44,346 bases of DNA from Bacteroidales bacterium UBA2712 (GTDB taxonomy: Bacteria; Bacteroidota; Bacteroidia; Bacteroidales; Paludibacteraceae): the NCBI GenBank assembly GCA_002354055.1, contig DEKW01000008.1, positions 340 to 44,685 of the forward strand. The letters are read 5' to 3'. The position numbers and the translations under genes were made by a program. This document shows positions 38,480 through 44,346 of this stretch, one piece after another (position 1 is the stretch's first letter; each line of letters begins with the position of its first letter). Under the pieces are notes generated by a model, which saw nothing but the letters and a program-made list of their open reading frames with translations, was not told the DNA's origin and ran no database searches.

Positions 38480-38787
38480 TCACTATTCAACACCAAGAGA
38501 CCGAGAAAAACGGCGTTTTTGAGGCATGGATAAGAGCCACGGAAGAAGGAGCATGTACCGAACCGGTGCAAGTGGGTGAAATGACGTACCAACGCCCCAC
38601 TCCAGAGCGGATGATCATTGACCACACCCGCGTCTTTGAGGGCTTTGAGGGACAAGGCATTGCGCGCCAGATGGTTCTTGCTGCTGTGGACTTTGCACGC
38701 GCCAACAACCGCCAGATCATCCCTCTCTGCTCGTACGCCCAAGCCTTTCTCACCCGCACGGACGAATTCCAAGACATCCTTGTATAA
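38476..38787 (+). CDS. Small GNAT-type N-acetyltransferase
   Basis: A 103-residue cytoplasmic protein starting MITIQHQETEKNGVFEAWI at 38476. It has the short GNAT pattern MIIDHTRVFEGFEGQGIARQMV, with the acetyl-CoA loop G-x-G-I-A, then IIPLCSYAQAFL. This is the YjdJ/Gcn5-like subgroup. The substrate is unknown. The start overlaps the ogt stop by 4 bp; a strong terminator follows. Confidence 0.88.
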   Translation: MITIQHQETEKNGVFEAWIRATEEGACTEPVQVGEMTYQRPTPERMIIDHTRVFEGFEGQGIARQMVLAAVDFARANNRQIIPLCSYAQAFLTRTDEFQDILV

Positions 38788-38812
38788 AGGAGAGTAGGTA
38801 GCCGCCACTTTG

Positions 38813-38850
38813 AGAACCTCTGAGATTCGTCTCGGGGGTTCTTTCTTTGT
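38813..38850 (+). terminator. Terminator of the small-enzyme operon
   Basis: AGAACCTCTGAGA-TTCG-TCTCGGGGGTTCT forms a 13-bp stem with G-U pairs and a UUCG tetraloop, followed by TTCTTTG. Confidence 0.88.
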
Positions 38851-39097
38851 ATAGCATGTCCGGCGATGCAAGCGGTAAGCCGACCCCATCCTATAAAGAA
38901 ATTTTGCGGAACAAAGACAAAGCCGTGAGCGAAGCGAAGCAATCGATAGAGCGGAGCGACAGAGAACACCTTATTAAAGGGGGAAAGAAAAAATCCTTCG
39001 GTTGTTTGGGAAAAGTGCAGAAATGAAGGACTAAAGAGTAAAAGAATGTGGAAAAATGCAGAAAAGTTAAGAAAATTTGAATTTTGTTGTCATAAAA
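38843..39097. other. Intergenic stretch without a supported gene
   Basis: It holds the dispersed repeat (38925-38964), an A/G-rich portion, and the AT-rich region before the AbiEi promoter. A 101-codon minus-strand frame (38891-39196) exists, but reads low-complexity repeat translation and has no promoter or ribosome site. Confidence 0.6.
38925..38964. repeat. Dispersed GAGCGAAGC / CGATAGAGCGGAGCG repeat
   Basis: The segment reads SERSEAIDRAERQR on the plus strand and SLSLRSIDCFAS on the minus strand, peptides I recall from dispersed repeats in many bacterial genomes. A partial inverted copy is at 25680-25699. Confidence 0.6.
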
Positions 39098-39129
39098 TTT
39101 GTGTATATGGTTGAAAAGTAGTAATTTTG
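39098..39129 (+). promoter_or_regulatory. Promoter of the AbiE operon
   Basis: TTTG (39098-39101), 20-bp spacer, TAATTTTG (39122-39129), 59 bp before the ATG at 39189. Confidence 0.85.
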
Positions 39130-39188
39130 TGCCGAAAATAGAAAATATGGAAAGCACTTTCTGTTTTCCTTTGCAACAAAAATGACAA

Positions 39189-39986
39189 ATGAGCATCGAA
39201 GAATGGATAAGAAATAGAGAACAACACGGACAGGTGACGTTTTCAGTGGCAGAGGTACGCGAAGCCTTCCCGACTCACTCGCCTAAAGGCCTGAAAACCG
39301 AATTGAGCCGCACGGTGAAGCGTGGACGGATTATTGCCGTGTATAGAGGCTTCTATGTGATTGTGCCGGTACAATATCAGCTAAAGCATATCGTACCGCC
39401 GCAATTCTATTTGGATGCGCTCATGCAATATATCGGCAAGCCCTATTATGTATGCCTGCTCTCGGCCGCCACGCTATACGCCGCAGCGCATCAGCGCCCC
39501 ATGCAGTATCAGGTGATGACCGTCATTCCGCGCGTATCCATGTCGAACAAGTATCCGTTAATCAGTTGGAATTATCGGACGGAGATCCCCGAACACCTGC
39601 TGGTTACTCGGAATGCAGAGATGGGCATATTGCGTTATGCTTCTCCGGAACTAACCGCCATTGACCTGGTGCAGTTTGCTGATCATGTGGGCGGCTATCA
39701 ACGTGCCGCTACCGTACTTGCCGAATTGATGGAATCAGTCGATATGCAAAAGATGGCGGATGCTATTCCCTATACTACTACGGCTACCGTTCAGCGATTA
39801 GGCTACTTATTGGAATTTGTATTGGAAGAACAGGACAAGTCCGACAAGTTGTTTGCTTTGTTGAAGGCGCAAGCGCCGAAATATCATACCATCTGTATGA
39901 GCAATTCGCGCCAACCGAGAGAGGATGCCCCGTCCAATCGCTGGCATGTAAACATGAATATTGATATTGAGATAGACGATATATGA
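39189..39986 (+). CDS. AbiEi-type antitoxin
   Basis: A 265-residue cytoplasmic protein. The N-terminal part (about 1-60) is a winged-helix region with SPKGLKTELSRTVKRGRIIAVYRGFYVIVP. The C-terminal part has the AbiEi pattern YVCLLSAATLYAAAHQRP, MTVIPRVSM, ASPELTAIDLV and GGYQRAATVLAELME. AbiEi proteins are the antitoxins and transcriptional repressors of type IV toxin-antitoxin pairs that give abortive infection. The start overlap (ATGA) with the downstream nucleotidyltransferase gene supports the pairing. Autorepression at the promoter 39098-39129 is likely by family (inference). Confidence 0.92.
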   Translation: MSIEEWIRNREQHGQVTFSVAEVREAFPTHSPKGLKTELSRTVKRGRIIAVYRGFYVIVPVQYQLKHIVPPQFYLDALMQYIGKPYYVCLLSAATLYAAAHQRPMQYQVMTVIPRVSMSNKYPLISWNYRTEIPEHLLVTRNAEMGILRYASPELTAIDLVQFADHVGGYQRAATVLAELMESVDMQKMADAIPYTTTATVQRLGYLLEFVLEEQDKSDKLFALLKAQAPKYHTICMSNSRQPREDAPSNRWHVNMNIDIEIDDI

Positions 39987-40804
39987 TTGACAGAGCCTCT
40001 ATTATGGCATGGAACGAACATGCGCCATGGATAGAACCGTTTATGGTGGAACAAGATCTGATTATCTGCCGTGCGTTGGTGGATATCTTCAGCGACGAGT
40101 TTCTGCGCGAGCAACTGGCTTTCCGCGGAGGCACTGCCTTGCATAAACTGTACTTGCAGCCGCAGCCGCGATACAGTGAAGATATCGACCTTGTGCAGAT
40201 TCATCCGGGTCCGATCAAGCCTATTCTATATCGTCTGGGGGAAGTGCTCAACTGGTTGCCTGACCGTGTCACGAAACCTCGCCGTTTCAACAACACGATG
40301 GTCTTTCGTTTGGAGTCGGAGATTCCGCCGGTTCAGCCCATCCGTCTGAAACTGGAAATTAACTGCTATGAGCATTTCAATGTGTTGGGATGGCAGCATG
40401 TTCCCTTTGCCGTTGAGAACAGATGGTTCACCGGGCAATGCCAACTGACCACTTATGCGTTGGAAGAACTGCTTGGCACCAAACTGAGAGCACTATATCA
40501 GCGGAAGAAAGGCCGTGACTTGTTCGATTTATATGTTGCGCTCATGTCTCCGGATGTCACTATTAATCTTGATAATGTGGTTACTTGCTATCAACGATAT
40601 ATGGAATTTGTTGTGGAGAAAGCGCCTACGTATAAGCAGTTTATCCAAAATATGGAATTGAAGATGCAAGACGAGGAGTTTTTAGGTGACACTCAGCATC
40701 TTCTCCGCAATGGTGCGACCTTTGACCCGCAAACAGCTTATGAATTAGTGAGAGAAAAGTTAATTGATCGACTGGCTCCGTCTTCCGCCTTAACCGACCG
40801 ATGA
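39983..40804 (+). CDS. AbiEii-type nucleotidyltransferase toxin
   Basis: A 273-residue cytoplasmic toxin. It has the nucleotidyltransferase signature FRGGTALHKLY, then RYSEDIDLVQI with the two catalytic Asp, KLEINCYEHF with the third acid region, and ELLGTKLRALYQRKKGRDLFDLY. Family members of the MenT/AbiEii type modify tRNA 3' ends or other targets and stop growth when the antitoxin fails. The last codons (LTDR-stop) are encoded by the 11-bp GACC array at 40790-40822, which also supplies the stop. Confidence 0.93.
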   Translation: MIDRASIMAWNEHAPWIEPFMVEQDLIICRALVDIFSDEFLREQLAFRGGTALHKLYLQPQPRYSEDIDLVQIHPGPIKPILYRLGEVLNWLPDRVTKPRRFNNTMVFRLESEIPPVQPIRLKLEINCYEHFNVLGWQHVPFAVENRWFTGQCQLTTYALEELLGTKLRALYQRKKGRDLFDLYVALMSPDVTINLDNVVTCYQRYMEFVVEKAPTYKQFIQNMELKMQDEEFLGDTQHLLRNGATFDPQTAYELVREKLIDRLAPSSALTDR

Positions 40805-40822
40805 CCGAGAGATGACCGAGAG
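40790..40822. repeat. 11-bp GACCGAGAG array at the end of abiEii
   Basis: Units ttaaccgaccg, atgaccgagag, atgaccgagag. The toxin stop TGA (40802-40804) is inside the second unit. Confidence 0.75.
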
Positions 40823-40910
40823 AAAAGCGATTTTTCTTGCATATGTCGAAAATCGTACATCGGTAGGATTGAATAGTATATAGAAATTTAATTTATTTAT
40901 ACATCACACA

Positions 40911-42725
40911 ATGAAAATCTTTTATGCTATTATAATTTTCCTTTGCCTATTCGCTTTCGTAATGGGAATTTGGGGAGGAGGAATACTTGTATTCTTTTTG
41001 TCTGGATGCTGTTTTGCCGGTTTTATTATGTTATGTCATATAGCCGTTTTGTTATATCGGAAACTAAAGGAATTCCTCCCTATGGTATCTGACTGGATCA
41101 AGTCGCTTGGGAAATGGCTATCAACGCATAAGAAAGCCATATGGACAGGAGGCATAATTTTAGCAATTCTAGGCATAATATCTATTTTATACTGCTTCAC
41201 TGACATATTCTCAATTATTATAAAGTATCTAAAGCAACATTCTAATACGAATGATATCAATGTGATAACCTCCGTTGCTATAGGTACTATAGTTAGTATT
41301 ATGGCCATTGCATTCCCTGTCCTTGTTACTGTCATACATAATCTAAGCAATCGTTATCAAAATAATTATGTTGTAACAGAATTTCGCAATAACAAAGCAT
41401 TAAAATCATTCAAATACTCATTATATATTTCTTTAGGATTATCCGCTGGTTGGATAGCTTTCTACTACTTTTCAGAGACAAACATTTGGTACAACCTCAT
41501 AATGTTTCTGCTTCTCATAGCAACAATAACATTGGTAATCTGTCTTTTGTATTTGATATGGAAGATAATTGATTTTATGACGCCAAATAAACTTATAGAT
41601 ATTATTATAGAAAAGATCAACAACCGTCCTCCACTTTCTTATTACTTTGACCAAAATGTTTATCGTCCTCTGGCTTTTGGTAGCAAGGAGGAATTTGAAC
41701 GAATGCAAAAACTTCACTCCGTAGAAAATTATGATGCAGAAACAACTCGATTATATGCTACTATTGCGCGTCTCTATGCACAATTCCGAGAGGATATGAT
41801 TGTTCGAAAAAGCATAGAGGATTTTTGGAAAGAGAAATGTCGAATTGCTTCATATGTTACAAAAGAAAAAATAAAGTACTATACAAACTGCTATTATAAT
41901 TTTATATATGAGGCATTTGATTATGCAATTGAGCATAATGATCCAGCTACACAAATAAGAGTTGTGAATTTTCTAAGTATTTTATTAAACAGCCATCTTG
42001 GAGAGCCGCGAAAGTATAGAGAGCCTGAGAGTGAAATTCATAAAATAAAATATAGATTATCGTGGGAGACAATTGAGTGTATGTGGATTGCTATGCAGAA
42101 AAGTATAAATTGTCCGAATGAAGGCATGTTCCGAGAATATTGGCAGATCGCATACAACTTCTATTCAAGAAAATACATTAACCAGCTAGACAAATCTGTA
42201 GATTGCCCAATAACAGACAAAATAAATAATGAACAAAGTTTGTATTACGCCATACACTATTTATGTTGCTCATATTTGATGGGATGCAAAAAATACAGTC
42301 TACTTGATTTTGCTCAAAATTATAGTCAATGCATGCCTTTTAAATGGTATTTAATGCCCGATAACACATTTGATGTTGTTTGGACTTATACCGTAATTAA
42401 AGATTGGCATTCTGATTTAAATAATCAGGAACGCTTCTCTCTTAGAAATAGCCGTAATTTATATGACGAAGTCATAGCGAGTCGTCCCATTGAGCAATAT
42501 ACGTGTCTATTGTTAATAATTTTATGGAACGACACAGATAATAGTCATAAAAGCATGTTAAATCCCCCCATAAATACTACGAGGTTTCTTGACGGACTTT
42601 TATATGTGTTACAAAACACAACCTCTGAAACAGATTGGATTAAATATTTTCATATGGAAGAATTTTTAACAAAAAAAGAAAGTATCGTCAAATGGTTAGA
42701 GAACCTCACTTCCAAAACTCAATAA
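40911..42725 (+). CDS. AT-rich six-helix membrane protein with large cytosolic domain, unknown function
   Basis: A 604-residue protein I do not recognise. The N-terminal half has six likely membrane helices (about 4-24, 25-49, 77-102, 118-142, 170-188, 192-219). The C-terminal about 380 residues are soluble, rich in Tyr, Asn, Ile and Lys. They look alpha-helical (EEFERMQKLHSVENYDAETT, TRLYATIARLYAQFREDMIV, NFYSRKYINQLD). There is no signal peptide, no P-loop, no HD or nuclease motif. Codon use is clearly more AT-rich than the neighbours, which points to recent acquisition. It lies between an AbiE pair and a type I methylase, so it may be a membrane-acting defence effector (inference). Only a weak promoter (CTTG 40836, TACATCGG 40856) is visible. 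Confidence 0.7.
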   Translation: MKIFYAIIIFLCLFAFVMGIWGGGILVFFLSGCCFAGFIMLCHIAVLLYRKLKEFLPMVSDWIKSLGKWLSTHKKAIWTGGIILAILGIISILYCFTDIFSIIIKYLKQHSNTNDINVITSVAIGTIVSIMAIAFPVLVTVIHNLSNRYQNNYVVTEFRNNKALKSFKYSLYISLGLSAGWIAFYYFSETNIWYNLIMFLLLIATITLVICLLYLIWKIIDFMTPNKLIDIIIEKINNRPPLSYYFDQNVYRPLAFGSKEEFERMQKLHSVENYDAETTRLYATIARLYAQFREDMIVRKSIEDFWKEKCRIASYVTKEKIKYYTNCYYNFIYEAFDYAIEHNDPATQIRVVNFLSILLNSHLGEPRKYREPESEIHKIKYRLSWETIECMWIAMQKSINCPNEGMFREYWQIAYNFYSRKYINQLDKSVDCPITDKINNEQSLYYAIHYLCCSYLMGCKKYSLLDFAQNYSQCMPFKWYLMPDNTFDVVWTYTVIKDWHSDLNNQERFSLRNSRNLYDEVIASRPIEQYTCLLLIILWNDTDNSHKSMLNPPINTTRFLDGLLYVLQNTTSETDWIKYFHMEEFLTKKESIVKWLENLTSKTQ

Positions 42726-42815
42726 GATTAATAACTAAAAAACGAGTTGTATTCAAAATGTATACAACTGAAATTAACAATCGATATCATAGATGACTAC
42801 GCACAACGAATAAAC

Positions 42816-43262
42816 ATGGATTGGAAAATATTGATAGATATAGCTACAATGGCAAGTCCGATAATCGGAGTTGCTGCCATTATCGTTGCCCTGATGATTT
42901 CGCATCGCTCGTCTCGTGACGCTCAAAAGCAAATAGATACTATACAGAAATCGACCAAAAAGCAACTAGACGCTATGCGTGAGCAGATGGATGTGTTCAT
43001 GGCTTCACAGGCACCGGATATGGTAGAATCCCTCAGCCAATATGAGCAACAGTTAGCTGATTTGGATGAGCAAATCGAAGATGCAGAAGAAAAATATAAT
43101 ATCGTTAACCCGTTCTACGGACTTGGCGGAGCAAGGATAGACGATATTGAATACGAACAAGAAAAACGAGGACAGGCACAAAATATCGCCGCGTTAAAAC
43201 AAAAACGCAAGGCGGTCAAAAGGCAGATAGACTTGATTAACTCTTTCTTGCGTAAAAAATAA
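42816..43262 (+). CDS. Membrane-anchored coiled-coil protein upstream of hsdM
   Basis: A 148-residue protein from the ATG at 42816 (a longer frame would need TTG at 42747 and adds no recognisable sequence). One N-terminal membrane helix (about 8-29, ASPIIGVAAIIVALMIS) is followed by long coiled-coil segments (DAQKQIDTIQKSTKKQLDAM, DMVESLSQYEQQLADLDEQI, AALKQKRKAVKRQIDLI) and a short Gly-containing break (NPFYGLGGARID). No enzyme motif. Co-directional with, but separately promoted from, hsdM. It could assist the adjacent unknown membrane protein or the restriction system; there is no family assignment. Confidence 0.65.
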   Translation: MDWKILIDIATMASPIIGVAAIIVALMISHRSSRDAQKQIDTIQKSTKKQLDAMREQMDVFMASQAPDMVESLSQYEQQLADLDEQIEDAEEKYNIVNPFYGLGGARIDDIEYEQEKRGQAQNIAALKQKRKAVKRQIDLINSFLRKK

Positions 43263-43278
43263 GATAATCTATTTTTTA

Positions 43279-43310
43279 CTTGCCTATTTGAAAAAAAATT
43301 TGTACCTTTG
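43279..43310 (+). promoter_or_regulatory. Promoter of hsdM
   Basis: CTTG (43279-43282), 20-bp spacer, TACCTTTG (43303-43310); ATG at 43361. The overlapping palindrome GCACCC-GATTTT-GGGTGC (43310-43327) could be an operator. Confidence 0.75.
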
Positions 43311-43360
43311 CACCCGATTTTGGGTGCAGACCCGCAACAACACAAGAAAACTAACACATT

Positions 43361-44346
43361 ATGTCGCAAAATATTCAACAACGTGAGGAGTTGCATAGAA
43401 CCATCTGGGCGATAGCCAACAGCCTGCGCGGTGCCATCGACGGATGGGAGTTCAAGAGTTACGTCCTCTGCTCTATCTTCTATCGTTTTATCAGCGAGAA
43501 CATGCAGCAGTATATTGACCACTTGCAGGAGATGGCGGGCGTGAAGGGATTCGATTACTCAAAACTGGAAGATACTATCGCCGAAACAGTACGCACGCAG
43601 ATGGTGCAGGAGAAAGGTTATTTCATTCTACCCTCCCAGCTCTTTTGCAATGTGTGCAAGAACTGCCGCAAGAACGAGAACCTCAACCTCGCGTTGCAAT
43701 ACACTTTCCGCGAGATTGAGGCCAGTGCCAAGGGCACGCCGAGCGAAGAGGATGTACGCGGACTGTTCTCGGATTTTGCAGTGAACAACTCCCAACTCGG
43801 CCAGTCCGTTCAAATACGTAATCAAAAATTAGCGGATGTGCTAGAGGCTGTGCGCGACATGAATCTTCAAACGGACAACTTCGAAGATAACGAGATAGAT
43901 ACCTTCGGTGACACCTACGAGTTTCTGATGAAGATGTACGCCAGCAATGCCGGTAAATCCGGCGGCGAGTTCTACACCCCGCAAGAAGTCAGTGAATTGC
44001 TGGCAGAACTGACCACAATCGGCAATGAAAACATAGACTCGGTCTATGATCCTGCGTGCGGGTCGGGATCGTTGTTGATGAAATTCAAGAAAATTATCGG
44101 CAAGAACAATCCCGATTTGAAATACTACGGTCAGGAGATTAACCCAACGACCTACAACCTCTGCCGCATCAACATGTTCCTGCACAATATCAACTTCTCG
44201 AATTTTGATATTAAGTTGGGCGATACGCTGCTCCGACCGATGCACAAGGGACTTAAGTTCGACGCAATCGTCTCCAATCCGCCGTACTCGTTGCCGTGGG
44301 TTGGAAAAGAGAACCCGCTCCTCATCTGTAATGAACCCCAAAAGTT
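43361..44346 (+). CDS. hsdM: Type I restriction-modification system methylase subunit, N-terminal part (runs off right edge)
   Basis: The first 328 residues of a type I N6-adenine methyltransferase subunit. It starts MSQNIQQREELHRTIWAIAN, followed by the HsdM N-terminal helical domain and then the methylase core: GGEFYTPQEVSELLAEL, motif I DPACGSGSLLMKF (about residue 230) binding S-adenosylmethionine, YYGQEINPTTYNLCRINM and the catalytic motif IV NPPYS (about 306). The frame is uninterrupted to the edge. HsdS and HsdR are expected to the right but are not in the window. Confidence 0.95.
   Translation, partial: MSQNIQQREELHRTIWAIANSLRGAIDGWEFKSYVLCSIFYRFISENMQQYIDHLQEMAGVKGFDYSKLEDTIAETVRTQMVQEKGYFILPSQLFCNVCKNCRKNENLNLALQYTFREIEASAKGTPSEEDVRGLFSDFAVNNSQLGQSVQIRNQKLADVLEAVRDMNLQTDNFEDNEIDTFGDTYEFLMKMYASNAGKSGGEFYTPQEVSELLAELTTIGNENIDSVYDPACGSGSLLMKFKKIIGKNNPDLKYYGQEINPTTYNLCRINMFLHNINFSNFDIKLGDTLLRPMHKGLKFDAIVSNPPYSLPWVGKENPLLICNEPQK

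Noticed and set aside
38891..39196. 101-codon minus-strand ORF
   Set aside because: Low-complexity Phe/Ser/Leu text over a dispersed repeat and a plus-strand promoter; no start signals.
44270..44346. Possible frameshift at the end of hsdM
   Set aside because: NPPYSLPWVGKENPLLICN aligns well with the usual family text after motif IV, so the frame is intact to the edge.

Overview
The window reads as chromosomal DNA of a member of the order Bacteroidales (phylum Bacteroidota). Seen directly: nearly every transcription unit starts behind a TTTG-N20-TAnnTTTG promoter, the Bacteroidota sigma-70 pattern. Several secreted proteins carry C-terminal regions of the type IX secretion (T9SS) kind, there is a TonB-dependent receptor with a carboxypeptidase-regulatory N-domain, and both tRNA genes lack an encoded CCA. 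Family and genus cannot be fixed from sequence alone; a gut or rumen commensal is plausible.

Layout. 1-3402 (minus strand): N-terminus of pyruvate:ferredoxin oxidoreductase, an AAA_14-type ATPase, a 2[4Fe-4S] ferredoxin, then a coupled trio ftsB-like / 55-aa membrane protein / ruvC. 3507-8625 (plus): T9SS-exported endonuclease/exonuclease/phosphatase, ligA, a conserved Bacteroidales protein and dapA. 8683-10020 (minus): infC-rpmI-rplT, with infC apparently starting at AUA. 10369-16786 (plus): two-OB-domain lipoprotein, PpiD-like chaperone, AmpG-like MFS transporter, pssA and a secreted endonuclease I. 16896-25432: a surface cluster in which two large IgGFc-binding-domain/PKD proteins flank an OmpA-type protein with a TolA-like coiled coil, followed by a PAP2 phosphatase. 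25524-35116: tRNA-Val with a duplicated 3' end, cstA, engB, a TonB receptor, mutS, mltG and a Usp-like protein. 35208-38787: candidate small RNA, tRNA-Ser and a tightly coupled run of small enzymes (CYTH, YqeY, Nudix, DUF1294, uracil-DNA-glycosylase-like, Ogt, GNAT). 39189-44346: a defence-type region with AbiEi/AbiEii, an AT-rich six-helix membrane protein, a membrane coiled-coil protein and a truncated hsdM.

The most unusual signal cuts across annotation. Short imperfect tandem arrays with a 7-8 bp period are scattered through the window. They lie inside essential genes without breaking the frame (dapA, engB, TonB receptor twice, UDG-like, PAP2), or exactly on the junction between co-directional genes. 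At a junction they supply stop codons and often end on the base before, or the first base of, the next ATG (cstA/engB, TonB receptor/mutS, mltG/usp; also ligA/DUF6913 and DUF6913/dapA). A second class has an 11-bp period, usually contains GGTC/GACC, and is mostly intergenic. Unrelated proteins therefore share identical repeat-encoded peptides (VPSDQV twice, MVNDQM twice).

How genes work together: DNA maintenance is heavily represented (ligA, ruvC, mutS, Ogt, UDG-like, Nudix). Envelope biogenesis is the second theme (pssA, mltG, PpiD-like, OmpA-like, T9SS cargo). The right end is an acquired defence island that runs off the window.
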